Source: Flavisolibacter longurius (lineage in GTDB: Bacteria > Bacteroidota > Bacteroidia > Chitinophagales > Chitinophagaceae). Taken from it: a stretch of DNA of 64,000 bases. The stretch spans positions 62,001-126,000 of the forward strand of contig JABUMY010000002.1 in NCBI GenBank assembly GCA_013327885.1, read 5' to 3'. Position 1 is the first letter of the stretch. Each line of letters opens with the position of its first letter. Below, piece by piece: positions 26,162 through 36,030 of the stretch. A program made the position numbers and the translations under genes. The notes beneath the pieces were generated by a model, which saw nothing but the letters and a program-made list of their open reading frames with translations, was not told where the DNA came from and made no database searches.

Positions 26162-26839
26162 ATGGAAGCAAAGCACCGCAAGGTTTTGATTGCCGATGAC
26201 GAACCGGATATTGTGGAGATTCTGAAGTACAACCTGGAGAAAGAAGGGTACGAGGTGATCACAGCCCGCGACGGCGACGAAGCCCTGCACAAAGCCCGGC
26301 AAACCTCTCCCAACCTGATTGTCCTGGACATGATGATGCCCCGCAAAAGCGGCATGGAAGTGTGCGAACTGCTGCGGGCTCAAAGCCAGTTCAAGGATAC
26401 GCTGATCATGTTCCTCACCGCCCTGAACGACGAGACCACGCAACTGAAAGGCTTCGACACCGGTGCCGACGACTATGTGAGCAAGCCGGTAAGCACGTCG
26501 GTTTTCGTTAGTAAGGTCAATGCGCTTTTCCGCCGTGTAAAACCATCGGAAAACAAAGTGATCAAAACCGGTGACCTGGAAATAGACCCCGAGCGGTTTG
26601 TGGTGATCTATGAAGGAAAAGAGATCATCCTGGCCAAAAAAGAATTTGAGTTGCTTTACCTGCTGGCTTCCAAACCAGGAAGGGTGTTCCTGCGCAACGA
26701 GATCCTGAGCCAGGTCTGGGGCAATGATGTGATCGTAGGCGACCGCACCATTGATGTGCACATCCGCAAGGTCCGCCAAAAGCTGGGCATCGACTGTATC
26801 ACTACAGTTAAAGGTGTTGGGTATAAATTTGAGTTGTGA
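26162..26839 (+). CDS. OmpR/PhoB-family response regulator
   Basis: 225 residues. The receiver domain has the acidic pocket ADDEPD, the phosphorylation site Asp56 in VLDMMMP, the conserved Thr in FLTAL and Lys108 in SKPV. The C-terminal winged helix (about residues 130-225) shows LAKKEFELLYLLASKPGRVF and the recognition segment RTIDVHIRKVRQKLG. It is followed by a histidine kinase gene, its likely cognate partner, across a repeat-filled spacer. PhoB/PhoR is the closest type, but the target regulon is not proven. Confidence 0.94.
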   Translation: MEAKHRKVLIADDEPDIVEILKYNLEKEGYEVITARDGDEALHKARQTSPNLIVLDMMMPRKSGMEVCELLRAQSQFKDTLIMFLTALNDETTQLKGFDTGADDYVSKPVSTSVFVSKVNALFRRVKPSENKVIKTGDLEIDPERFVVIYEGKEIILAKKEFELLYLLASKPGRVFLRNEILSQVWGNDVIVGDRTIDVHIRKVRQKLGIDCITTVKGVGYKFEL

Positions 26840-26955
26840 GAACGGCTGAAGGCTACTCGCTACTCGCTGCTGGCTACTCGCCACCAATAGAAACCAAAGT
26901 ATCTTCGCCGGATTGATAAAGCTAGTGGCTAGCAGCTAATAGCTAGCAGCTTCTC
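26838..26955. repeat. degenerate word repeat (CTACTCGC and AGCTGCTAGC families)
   Basis: The spacer between the regulator and kinase genes contains GGCTACTCGCTACTCGCTGC, TGGCTACTCGCC, then AAGCTAGTGGCTAGCAGC, TAATAGCTAGCAGCTTC. It uses the same word as the atp spacers. Confidence 0.7.
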
Positions 26956-26960
26956 CCCCC

Positions 26961-28013
26961 ATGTTCCAGACAAAAAATCTTTCGCCCCGCAAGCTTTCCG
27001 CCCTCACGGCCCTGGCGCTTTCCATTCCCATCAGTGGCGGCATTTACCTGCTCGAAAGGCAATGGCTGATCGGGGTGGTGGCGTTTGTGCTCATCTTCCT
27101 GGTGAGCTATTTCCTGGTCTTCAACATCATCCAAAACTTTATCTACCGCAAGATCAAGCTTATTTACAAATTCATTCACCAGACAAAGGCCACCCGCCGC
27201 GAGGAGATGTATTATAAATACATTCTCCCCCAAAAAAGTATTGATGATGTACGGGAAGACGTGGAAGCCTGGGCTGCCCAGCAAAGCCGCGAGATGGACA
27301 TCCTGAAGCGCAACGAAGAATACCGCAAAGAGTTCCTGCAAAACCTTTCCCACGAAATAAAAACACCGGTGTTTGCCATCCAGGGTTATATCGACACCCT
27401 CCTGAACGGCGCCATGGAAAACCCCGAGGTGAACCGGCGCTTTTTGGAAAAAGCCAGCAAAAATGCCGAACGGCTGGGAAACCTTATCAAGGACCTGGAC
27501 GAGATCTCCCGGCTCGAACGTGGGGAACTAAAGCTATCGAAGCAGGATTTTGCCATCCAGTACGTGATCCGCGAAGCGTTTGAAAGCCTTTCCATCAAAG
27601 CCGAAAAAGCGGGCATTGGCTTTTCGTTTAAAAAAGGCTGCGAAAAACCCGTTGGCGTTTATGCCGATAAGGAAAAGATCCAGCAGGTTGCCTACAACCT
27701 CATCGACAATGCCATCAAGTACGGCAAACCCGGTGGCCATATCGTGGCCAGCGTGTACAACACCGATGACAATACCATCCTGACAGAGATCAGCGACAAC
27801 GGCATTGGCATTCCCGAAAAATTCCTGGTCCGCATTTTTGAGCGGTTTTACCGCACCAGCGGTGGCCGAAACAAAGACGTTAAGGGCAGCGGGCTCGGAC
27901 TTTCCATTTGCAAACACATTATCGAGGCGCACGGTCACACCATTCATGTGCGCAGCAAAGAAGACGTGGGTACCACGGTTGGTTTTACGCTGGACCGGAA
28001 AAAGGAAGCCTAA
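26961..28013 (+). CDS. PhoR-like sensor histidine kinase
   Basis: 350 residues. Two membrane helices (about residues 14-32 and 36-58) with almost no periplasmic loop, then a juxtamembrane helix, the dimerisation/phosphoacceptor box NLSHEIKTPVFAIQGY with His131, and the ATPase domain: N box NLIDNAIKYG, G1 ISDNGIGIP, F box FERFYR, G2 GSGLGLSICKHI. There is no PAS domain, so the signal may be sensed in the membrane or through partner proteins. Paired with the upstream response regulator. Confidence 0.93.
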   Translation: MFQTKNLSPRKLSALTALALSIPISGGIYLLERQWLIGVVAFVLIFLVSYFLVFNIIQNFIYRKIKLIYKFIHQTKATRREEMYYKYILPQKSIDDVREDVEAWAAQQSREMDILKRNEEYRKEFLQNLSHEIKTPVFAIQGYIDTLLNGAMENPEVNRRFLEKASKNAERLGNLIKDLDEISRLERGELKLSKQDFAIQYVIREAFESLSIKAEKAGIGFSFKKGCEKPVGVYADKEKIQQVAYNLIDNAIKYGKPGGHIVASVYNTDDNTILTEISDNGIGIPEKFLVRIFERFYRTSGGRNKDVKGSGLGLSICKHIIEAHGHTIHVRSKEDVGTTVGFTLDRKKEA

Positions 28014-28120
28014 GCAACCAAATTTTCTTTTTTGCAGTTTGCAGGCTAGACAAAAGCTCCGCAAGCCTGCTATTTATTTTTTGTTTCAAAAGAAATAAAT
28101 TCATACACAGCAAAAACACG

Positions 28121-29821
28121 ATGCCTCTTTCACTCACTAACTATAAAACCACCCTGTCTCCCGCCTTGCTGCGCAAGGCAGCTACCTGCGCTGTTCGCGA
28201 ATGTGATGAAACCGGCAAAGGCAGCTATGAAGCCTATGTAGATGAAGGCGAGGACAGCCACGATGCGATGCTGCGCCTGGGCAAAACAAAAGACGTAACG
28301 GAACACCGCTGCGATTGCGGCGGCACCGAAGCGTTTTGCCGGCACAAAGCTGCCCTGCTCCTGTACTTGGCCGGTACTATGACAAAAAAGGAGCCGGCCA
28401 TCAAAGGCAAAAAAAACAAACAGAGCAAAGCCGAGATCTTGCTGGAAGAAGCGGATGCCGACAGCCTGAAAGCTTGGGTAAAAGAGTTGCTGGAGAAAAA
28501 CAAAGACCTGGCACTGGCTTTTGAAAAACGCTTTGAAGAGAAGAAAACTGTTTACACAAAAGCGGAAGCCGAAGCGCTGACCACAGAGGCTATAAAGTCC
28601 GTTGTAAAGAACCGGACGCGAATCGAAATTTCGGAGCTGAAAAAGATTGTGGAGTTGTGGACCGACGTGCACCAACCTGTGGTTGACGCCTACCTGTCAA
28701 ACATAGCCGGCGAAGCAGGTTTCGGGGCCTTTCATGCCGTGCTGGAATCCTGCCTCCTGTTTGCCGGCAAAGTGCAAACCAACAGTGTAAAGATCCCGAA
28801 CTATGTGCAAAGCCTGCTGGACAAAGCCGCGGAACCCATAGCGCAACTGTACACCAACGAGGCTTTTGATACCGCAACTGGCTTTTATGAAAAACAGATC
28901 CTGCAGGGCGTCAACGGCGTTCGCATTCACTATCTTGCACATCTGCAAAAAGTGCTCACCATCAGTTCTGCAGAACGGCTGGAAGCGGGCACGAAAAAGC
29001 TCGTGGAACAATATAACAAAGCGCTGCCCGAACGCCGGTATAACGGTAATGAATACACCAAAACCTTGTTTTCGTTTGTGGAAGCCAACGGCTTTTTATC
29101 CCGTTACCTCACAACGTTTAAACCCATCCGGTACGACAACGCCTTCAACACCTTGCTACTGGAAAATTTGCTGGAGGCTGGCGCCTTGGACCTGGCGGAG
29201 AGCTATGCCAAAGCCCAGATAGAAAGCAACTTTCGCGAAGAGTACGACATTCCTTACCAGGAAGTTTTGAAGGAGATCTACCGCCGTAAAAAAAACGACG
29301 AAGCCCTGGCCGACATTATCGAAAAATTATTGCCTTACACCTTTGATTTTGACGATTACCTTTTCCTCAGCAAGCGCAAAACTGATGACGAGGAGAAAAA
29401 GAAATGGCGGACCAAGCTCATCACCCGTGCAAAAAATGCGACAGCGTACGGCCGCACCGGCAGCGAACAGTTTTATTTCCGGTTGCTGAACCACGAAAAA
29501 CGGCACAAGAAAATGGTGGAAGCCATCCGTGCAGAAACGCCGGTTAAAACAATCATTGATTATTTTGAACCGATGGCGGCCGCTGATAAGCAAGGGTTGT
29601 TACGGGCCATCCTCAACAAACAGGATGCTTATGGCTGGGCTTACGGGTTGGAACCAAAACATGACGACGAAACTTATTTCCCCCAATTGGCGACCCTGAT
29701 GAGAAAAACCTATGGGGATCAAATGTTGAAACTGGCCATTGCCCAAGCCGGTAAAAACCAGTTTTATTACCGGGAGCCGAAATTTAACAGCTACCTGAAA
29801 GAAAACATAGCCGCAGGCTAA
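28121..29821 (+). CDS. SWIM zinc-finger protein
   Basis: 566 residues from MPLSLTNYKTTLSPALLRKA; the frame is open further upstream through the kinase 3' end but this ATG is the natural start. A SWIM zinc motif CxCx(6)CxH lies at Cys64, Cys66, Cys73, His75 (HRCDCGGTEAFCRH). The remainder is a long all-helical domain with Lys/Glu-rich stretches. SWIM domains bind DNA, RNA or proteins; in Bacteroidota such proteins are often next to a small acidic-tail protein, as here. Function unknown. Confidence 0.85.
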   Translation: MPLSLTNYKTTLSPALLRKAATCAVRECDETGKGSYEAYVDEGEDSHDAMLRLGKTKDVTEHRCDCGGTEAFCRHKAALLLYLAGTMTKKEPAIKGKKNKQSKAEILLEEADADSLKAWVKELLEKNKDLALAFEKRFEEKKTVYTKAEAEALTTEAIKSVVKNRTRIEISELKKIVELWTDVHQPVVDAYLSNIAGEAGFGAFHAVLESCLLFAGKVQTNSVKIPNYVQSLLDKAAEPIAQLYTNEAFDTATGFYEKQILQGVNGVRIHYLAHLQKVLTISSAERLEAGTKKLVEQYNKALPERRYNGNEYTKTLFSFVEANGFLSRYLTTFKPIRYDNAFNTLLLENLLEAGALDLAESYAKAQIESNFREEYDIPYQEVLKEIYRRKKNDEALADIIEKLLPYTFDFDDYLFLSKRKTDDEEKKKWRTKLITRAKNATAYGRTGSEQFYFRLLNHEKRHKKMVEAIRAETPVKTIIDYFEPMAAADKQGLLRAILNKQDAYGWAYGLEPKHDDETYFPQLATLMRKTYGDQMLKLAIAQAGKNQFYYREPKFNSYLKENIAAG

Positions 29822-29891
29822 ATAGGCTAGCGAATTGCTGGTGTTTCTGCAGGAACGTTTCCAGGTTTAACGAACCCCAAAAACAGGCTTT

Positions 29892-30560
29892 ATGCAACGC
29901 TACCTTGCGCAACTTCTTGATGACATTGCATTTGCTACGGCCAATGCCGATTTTCCTTACACTGACAAGGAATGGGACCTGGCAGACTGGCGTTCCCCGG
30001 AAGAAGAGGACACGACGGCTCCCTTACGGCTGCTGGAAGAATGGACCGGTCTTTCACGAGATCAACTGCCACCGGCAGAACTGCTAACGGATGTGCAGTT
30101 GCACCACCTGCTGGAGGCACTGAAGAAAATGCTCGGGGCCTACAACTGTCATTATGTACTGCAAACGGAAGTACCGGAGCGGGTGCAGTATGCGGCCATC
30201 CGCCACAACTTCCGGCAGGAAGTAAAGGTGAAACAGCGGCACATGGGCTTTTTTGAACACTGCCTGCCAGGCACGGTGCACAAAGCCTGTGCACTGGGCG
30301 AACACTGCCAGTGTGCATTTTTTGCAGAATTGTTTAAGGACATGGTGCACGAAGACCTGCCACCAGAAGAAGATCGGCGGCGGATGCTTGACATCGAAAT
30401 TCAGCACCTCAAACGGCGCTATGATGACGACTGGATGAAATACTATCCTTACCACCTGGATCCTGACTACGATGATGAAAACAGAAATCCGTACGACTAC
30501 GGCGCTAACGATTCCTGGGATGACGAAGAAGATGAGGATGACCAATGGTGGCGAAAATGA
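29892..30560 (+). CDS. acidic-tail protein partner of the SWIM protein
   Basis: 222 residues, cytoplasmic. An N-terminal domain of about 190 residues contains paired Cys (EHCQCAFF) and a Pro/Trp-rich start (KEWDLADWRSP). It ends in a highly acidic tail (DPDYDDENRNPYDYG to DDEEDEDDQWW). It follows the SWIM gene by 70 bases in the same direction and is probably in its operon. The family is not recognised; the tail suggests binding to a basic protein or nucleic-acid mimicry, which is speculative. Confidence 0.75.
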   Translation: MQRYLAQLLDDIAFATANADFPYTDKEWDLADWRSPEEEDTTAPLRLLEEWTGLSRDQLPPAELLTDVQLHHLLEALKKMLGAYNCHYVLQTEVPERVQYAAIRHNFRQEVKVKQRHMGFFEHCLPGTVHKACALGEHCQCAFFAELFKDMVHEDLPPEEDRRRMLDIEIQHLKRRYDDDWMKYYPYHLDPDYDDENRNPYDYGANDSWDDEEDEDDQWWRK

Positions 30561-30766
30561 TCAATGCGTAACAAACACAACGATCGATAACCTGCCTTCC
30601 TTTTAACCAGCCGGTTTCTTTTCCAATACACCTTGCTTTTCTGCGGCCGCATTTGAAGGAACGGCGTTGTTCTTGAACGCTTCCTACAGGAGTTTTCCCG
30701 CTTTCAAACAGACTTCTGGCTAATGCTATATTATCCTTCTGTTATCCTTTCGTACCTTACAAGAAC

Positions 30767-31957
30767 TTGAAAACGCTAACGACGATAGGAGTTGCCCTCT
30801 TGCTGCAAGTGGCCGTTGTGCAAAACACCGCGGCCCAAACGGCCAGTGGTAGCGTGGATTTTTTTGGCGTTTCCATGCAGGTGCCGGCGTACAAAGCAAC
30901 GGCTTACCAAGGCCCGCTGACAACCCTTTCCATCAAAACCTATGTGGAGGGACTGGATACAGCTTCGCTTCAACCCTTTCTTGCCGTTTTGCTGGCCTAC
31001 AAAGCCCAGCACCATCCCGACGACTGGCTGTACTACCAACTGGTTCGAAAAGTGGCGCAGCAGATCAGCCCCAAAACCGATAACTATTACCAATACACGT
31101 TTTACAAATGGTGGTTCCTGGTGCAGTCGGGCTACGATGCGCGGCTTGCCGTAGCAGGCGATTACCTGCTGTTTTATGTGCAGTGCGATGAAAGCATTTA
31201 CAACATTCCCTCTAAGATAATAGACAACCGGCAATACGTTTGTCTTAACTACCACGATTACGGCAGCATTGATTTTGAGCAGGCCAGGTTTACCGATGCC
31301 ACGCCTTTTGCCGTTGCCGGTGCCAGGCCGTTCTCCTATAAGGTCAGCAGCCTGCCGGATTTCAGTGCCGAAGCCTATACCGAAAAAGAAGTACAGTTCT
31401 CCGACGGGCTGCGGGAGTACGCTTTTCGCATCAAGGTAAACCCGCAGGTAAAAACCCTGTTCACCAACTACCCCGCGGTGGATTACGACCTGCAGTTCAA
31501 TATGCCCCTGAGCAAGGCAACGTACGAATCCCTGATTCCTTCGCTGAAAAAACAGGTAAAAGGATTAAAGCCAAAAGACGGTGTGGAATTCCTGATGCGC
31601 TTTACCCGTTATGCTTTTTTATTCAAGCCCGACACCGAAGTATTTGGCACCGAAAAACGCCTGTCTCCCGAGCAAACTCTTTTGTACGAGTACAGCGACT
31701 GCGAAGACCGGGCGGCGCTTTTCTTTTTCCTGGTGAAGGAATTGTATGACCTGCCGATGCTTGTGCTTACTTACCCCGAGCATGTAACGGTGGCCGTGCA
31801 GTTTGACAAGGCCTATGGCAAAACCATTGCTTATAACGGCAAGCAATACACGATATGCGAACCCAGCCCACAGGGTGTTGACTTGCGCATTGGACAGTTG
31901 CTGCCGCAGCTCGATAAAAAAACCTATCACATCGCTTATGCGTATCAGCCCAAATAA
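30767..31957 (+). CDS. secreted transglutaminase-like protein
   Basis: 396 residues starting at a TTG codon (MKTLTTIGVALLLQVAVVQ), a signal peptide cleaved near TAAQT. The C-terminal third has the Cys/His arrangement of transglutaminase-like domains: EYSDCEDRAALFFFLVKEL with the nucleophile-position Cys, then LTYPEHVTVAVQ with His. A third acidic residue is likely further on but not assignable by eye. These domains usually act as proteases or amidases on the cell envelope. No ATG in a better position was seen. Confidence 0.75.
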   Translation: MKTLTTIGVALLLQVAVVQNTAAQTASGSVDFFGVSMQVPAYKATAYQGPLTTLSIKTYVEGLDTASLQPFLAVLLAYKAQHHPDDWLYYQLVRKVAQQISPKTDNYYQYTFYKWWFLVQSGYDARLAVAGDYLLFYVQCDESIYNIPSKIIDNRQYVCLNYHDYGSIDFEQARFTDATPFAVAGARPFSYKVSSLPDFSAEAYTEKEVQFSDGLREYAFRIKVNPQVKTLFTNYPAVDYDLQFNMPLSKATYESLIPSLKKQVKGLKPKDGVEFLMRFTRYAFLFKPDTEVFGTEKRLSPEQTLLYEYSDCEDRAALFFFLVKELYDLPMLVLTYPEHVTVAVQFDKAYGKTIAYNGKQYTICEPSPQGVDLRIGQLLPQLDKKTYHIAYAYQPK

Positions 31958-31992
31958 TGACTGGCTGCCAAAATCAGATTGGTGTATAAAAT

Positions 31993-32024
31993 AAAAACCC
32001 GCCTATGATGAAGGCGAGTTTCTT
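31993..32024. terminator. bidirectional terminator between convergent genes
   Basis: AAAACCCGCCT pairs with AAGGCGAGTTT (one mismatch) around ATGATG. Serves the plus-strand transglutaminase-like gene and the minus-strand receptor ending at 32041. Confidence 0.75.
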
Positions 32025-32040
32025 ATGTCCACGAAATTTA

Positions 32041-34476
32041 TCAGTTGTTGCTGCCGGAGCTTAACAGGTCGTCGTTGGTCACGCCTTTTTTCTTCGATAC
32101 GCTTTCCGTCATCTTGCCAAAGTTCCAGGTAAGGCTTAACGACATGGCGCGGAACGGACTGATGGTGCTGGAAACGTATTCAAACGAAGGATCGATGGTG
32201 CGCATTTCCCAGTTGCGTTCTTTTTCAAAGAAGTTGGTGATGCCGCCCGATACGGTAAGCTTTTCATTGAACATTTTGTAGCCCATGTGAATGCCGTACC
32301 AAAGATTCAGGGGATAGCTTGTTTGAATGGTTACCGGTGCCCGGAAGAAGCCGGCAAAGCCACTCGTGGTAAACCGCTTTGAAAGCGAATAACTGGTATT
32401 GAGGTTGGCATTGCCGCTGATACCGCTGTTTACCAGGTCCGGAAGGAATTTATTTTCTACGCGGTTGTACCGCACGTTTCCGTTCAGGAACACCGACCAG
32501 TCGTTATTGAGCTTGGTGCTGAAATTTCCCTGTACGCTAAGCGAAAAGTCCTTGCCCACGTTGTCGCTGGTGGTGGTGGTCACACCTTTGGGTGCGTCAA
32601 AGGTGGCGTACTGCACAATCAGGTTATCGCTGTACGAACCCGTGAATGTTAAGCCGGCAAACGTGCGGCCTTTCATCAGCCTTGTCTGTACGGCCAGGCT
32701 GTGAATGGTTTGCGGTTGCAGGTTAGGGTTGCCGTAGGTGATATACCGCGGATCATTGTCGTTGCGGAAAGGATTCAGGTTCTGGATAAATGGCCGCTGT
32801 ATCCTGTCGCTGTAGGTAATTACGGTGGTAAACGAATTGCTGAATTTAGTGGTGGCCTGCAGGTTGGGCAACACATTCACATAGGATTGTTTCACCTTTG
32901 TTTTGGCTGAAATAAAATTACCGTCAACCGTTGTGTGCTCAACCCTTGCGCCCAGTCGGAAGGTGGTTTTGCCGGTTTTAAAACTATAGCTGGTGTAGGC
33001 ACTCAACACGTTCTGGTCGTAGCGGAAACGGTCGGTATTGCTGGCATTCAACTGGTAGTCTTCGTCGTTAGTGGTTTTAATGCGGCTGATAAAATCAGAT
33101 TCGGCTTTGCGCAAAATTGCCTTGAGGCCCAGTTCCAGCTTCTGGCTTTTCGCCAAGGGCAAAATATAGTCCGTCTGCACTGTGTATTGCTTGTTAACCG
33201 CCTCGCTGTTATTGATCACATAGCGGTCGTTGGCCACCTGGTTATCCATCACGCTGTTCAGGAATGTATTGTTGATGCCAAATTCGGCGTTGGTGCGAAT
33301 GCTGAATTCTTTCTCTTTGTTGCTGCTGAATTTTTTGATGTAATCGGCACCAACACTGGTGGTAGGCATGTTGTATTCGCTGGCGAGGTCATAATAACTG
33401 ATGCTGTCGGTACCATCCGGGTACGAAGTAGTGATGGTTTGGTCCAGCACGTGCCGGTTCTTGCCACCACTAAGATTTCCGTAAAAAGCAAAGGTGTTCA
33501 GCGAATCCATTTCGTAGCTGATCTCCGCATTGCCAAACTGCCAGAGGTTATTCATGGTGCGGTCACCAGCCAGTTCGCGGCGGGTAAAATTAGCGGGCAC
33601 CAGGGGTTGTGTTACCATGCGGCTTTTGGCCGGCACGTTGGAACCGCCGTTCAGGCCATAATACATCGTCATACCCCACTTGCCAAACTTTGCGCTGAAG
33701 TTGGTGTTGATGTTATACCAGCCGATCTGGTTGGCCCAGATGTTCACCGAACCGTTGTAACCCACTACTTTTTTCTTGGTAATGATGTTGATGATGCCGC
33801 CCACACCTTCCGCATCGTATTTGGCCGAAGGCGATGTAATGACTTCTATTTTGGTAATGACGGAACCGGGAAAACCTTTAAGCGCTTCTTTTGGGTTTTG
33901 TGCAAACATTCCCGTTTCGCGGCCGTTGAGCAATACTTTAAAATTCGACTGCCCGTTTACGGTAACATTGTTATCACCATCTACACTCACAAATGGTGTT
34001 TTGCGCAGGATGTCGATGGCGGTTTCTGTTTTGGTAGCCGGGTCATTCTCTACGTTAAAGATGATCTTGTCGTCCTGCTGCTCGATGAGCGGCTTGCGGG
34101 CCGTTACCACAATTCCCTTCATGGTTGCCGGCGCCGGTGACAGCAGCAATTGTTTCAGGGATGTAACACCGCCTTCGGTAACGGTAAGGGGCACCTGTTT
34201 TTCGGCAAAGCCCGTATGCGAAAGCAGCAGGGTATAGCGTCCGGTATCAACGCTGCTAAAACTAAATTTTCCCTTGTCACTGGTAAAGCCAACTTTCAGG
34301 GCCTGTGCCGACAAGGCATCGCCTTTGTGCAGTTCCACGGTTACGTATTGCAAGGGTTTGCCGGCGGTGCTATCGCCGACAGTTCCTTCAATGGTAGACT
34401 TTGTTTGCGCTTCCGACACCAAGGCCAGGCACTGCAAGAGTAAAAAAGCCAGTCCCTGTAAAGCATAATTTTTCAT
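32041..34476 (-). CDS. outer-membrane beta-barrel family receptor
   Basis: 811 residues with a signal peptide (ending near SEAQT). An N-terminal carboxypeptidase-regulatory-like domain (about residues 28-115) is followed by a TonB-plug-like domain (VDGDNNVTVNGQSNFKVLLNGRE, GIINIITKK) and a large C-terminal barrel with aromatic-rich strands ending AMSLSLTWNFGKM. It fits the Bacteroidota outer-membrane beta-barrel protein family, TonB-receptor-like but shorter than SusC. Ligand unknown. The last about 25 residues (SVSKKKGVTNDDLLSSGSNN) are polar and extend beyond the barrel. Confidence 0.9.
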   Translation of the reverse strand: MKNYALQGLAFLLLQCLALVSEAQTKSTIEGTVGDSTAGKPLQYVTVELHKGDALSAQALKVGFTSDKGKFSFSSVDTGRYTLLLSHTGFAEKQVPLTVTEGGVTSLKQLLLSPAPATMKGIVVTARKPLIEQQDDKIIFNVENDPATKTETAIDILRKTPFVSVDGDNNVTVNGQSNFKVLLNGRETGMFAQNPKEALKGFPGSVITKIEVITSPSAKYDAEGVGGIINIITKKKVVGYNGSVNIWANQIGWYNINTNFSAKFGKWGMTMYYGLNGGSNVPAKSRMVTQPLVPANFTRRELAGDRTMNNLWQFGNAEISYEMDSLNTFAFYGNLSGGKNRHVLDQTITTSYPDGTDSISYYDLASEYNMPTTSVGADYIKKFSSNKEKEFSIRTNAEFGINNTFLNSVMDNQVANDRYVINNSEAVNKQYTVQTDYILPLAKSQKLELGLKAILRKAESDFISRIKTTNDEDYQLNASNTDRFRYDQNVLSAYTSYSFKTGKTTFRLGARVEHTTVDGNFISAKTKVKQSYVNVLPNLQATTKFSNSFTTVITYSDRIQRPFIQNLNPFRNDNDPRYITYGNPNLQPQTIHSLAVQTRLMKGRTFAGLTFTGSYSDNLIVQYATFDAPKGVTTTTSDNVGKDFSLSVQGNFSTKLNNDWSVFLNGNVRYNRVENKFLPDLVNSGISGNANLNTSYSLSKRFTTSGFAGFFRAPVTIQTSYPLNLWYGIHMGYKMFNEKLTVSGGITNFFEKERNWEMRTIDPSFEYVSSTISPFRAMSLSLTWNFGKMTESVSKKKGVTNDDLLSSGSNN

Positions 34477-34700
34477 AAAAGCGGTTGAGGTTTATTATAC
34501 GAAACAGGTCGTAAATTGATGAAATTTCACATGCCCTTTCAGACAGTTTACATAAAAGGGAAAAAAAGACGTATGAAGTGCTGGAAAAATGAACTGATTG
34601 TTAAATAACAGGCGAAAAAAAGCTAGAATTCAGCAATCACATAGCGACGCAACCGCCAGGTGGCAGGTAATAGCACTTGCAAAAGCCCGCTTTTCTTATT

Positions 34701-35882
34701 TTACAAATACCGGGAGATTGACAGCTTTAGTTTGCTTACCAGCGGTACAAAAAACGATTTTTTCTTCAGGGACAATGCAGGCTTTTCAACCAGGTGCCAG
34801 CTTGCAAACGCTACCGGCAGCAGGAAGACGGTTGTCAGCAAAAGACTCACGGGGAAGCTGATTTCTTTGCCAATGTATAGTATCACCAATTGCTGAACCG
34901 GCCAGCCAAAAAGATAGATGCCGTAAGAAAGATCGCCGTACCGGGCAAACCTGTGAAGGCGTATCCGGTTGCTGAAAATGAAATAAAACAGCAGGTAGGA
35001 ACCAAAAATAGACTGGACGATCTCAAAACCTTTGCCCCAATAAATAGAACCGGCTACTGCAGCAGCGGACAGCAGTAAAAGGTATCGTGAGCGGGGGATG
35101 TAATTGCGGTAAGAATAAAAACAGGTGCCGGCCATGAAAAAGAGCAACAGGTGCTCCATGTTCAGGAAGTCCTCGAAATCGTGGGCAGGAAAAAACGGAA
35201 TGGCGTCCTTTTGCAATTCGCCGGTCAGGTTGTAATGGTTGTAAACATCAAAATGAAGACAGTTCAAAAACAGGATGGTTAAGAACAGCCCGAGCGGAAC
35301 AAGCTTGTGTGTTTTGAAAGCGCCAAGGATGCCTAATCCCAGCAGGACCAGGTAGCACATAAATTCAAAAGAGATCGTCCAGACCGAGGTATTCAGGTCC
35401 AGCGGTGCAGGGTTGTTTTGAAAGGTTGGTGGCAAGGCATACAGGTCATCTTTCAGGAACAGGCAGGTCTTTACCAGTTGCTTCAGGTTGATTTCGCTCC
35501 AATAATCAGAAAAGTTTTGAAACGGGTGGAGAACGCTTCCGTTTCCCAGTGGTGCTACCACCAGGGCGCACAGGAGAATGGCCACAACAAAAGCCGGGTA
35601 AATGCGCAGCACCCGCTTGAATAAATAATCAAAATAGGTTTTGCTCCTGCCAAGGCTTTGCAGTACAAGAAAGCCGCTAATGACAAAGAAAAAGTTTACG
35701 GCCAGCGTACCAAAGGCCAACTGGTGACGGGTGAGCTGCCAAAGCGGTTCACGATCGAGGGCGGTTTGCGGGCCGAAGTACACAAAGTAACCATGGGTAA
35801 ACACCACGAGCATGGCCAGCAGGAAGCGGGTAAAATCAAAGTTATTCTTGTGCCCTATTTTGTCTTCGTATAACATGTTCAC
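34701..35882 (-). CDS. membrane acyltransferase, AT3 (acyltransferase 3) family
   Basis: 393 residues with about ten hydrophobic helices. The N-terminal NFDFTRFLLAMLVVFTHGYFV matches the family pattern of an Arg and a catalytic His in the first helices. The family O-acylates surface sugars or peptidoglycan using acyl-CoA in the inner membrane. The gene has no obvious partner; the 224-base region before it (34477-34700) holds nothing recognisable apart from the receptor gene leader. Confidence 0.88.
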   Translation of the reverse strand: MNMLYEDKIGHKNNFDFTRFLLAMLVVFTHGYFVYFGPQTALDREPLWQLTRHQLAFGTLAVNFFFVISGFLVLQSLGRSKTYFDYLFKRVLRIYPAFVVAILLCALVVAPLGNGSVLHPFQNFSDYWSEINLKQLVKTCLFLKDDLYALPPTFQNNPAPLDLNTSVWTISFEFMCYLVLLGLGILGAFKTHKLVPLGLFLTILFLNCLHFDVYNHYNLTGELQKDAIPFFPAHDFEDFLNMEHLLLFFMAGTCFYSYRNYIPRSRYLLLLSAAAVAGSIYWGKGFEIVQSIFGSYLLFYFIFSNRIRLHRFARYGDLSYGIYLFGWPVQQLVILYIGKEISFPVSLLLTTVFLLPVAFASWHLVEKPALSLKKKSFFVPLVSKLKLSISRYL

Positions 35883-36030
35883 AACAGCCTTCTCTTATAA
35901 AAACGGCGGCGTAAAACTATACGAAATAAAGCAGCAGGCAAGGGCTGCCTGCTGCCCCATTTTTACGGGCATCTGCAAGGGCTGCTATCAACGCCGGCAG
36001 ATACCTTTTATCAAAAATCAATTCGTTGGC

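Noticed and set aside
32935-34140. 401-codon plus-strand frame opposite the outer-membrane receptor
   Set aside because: Antisense shadow without family features.
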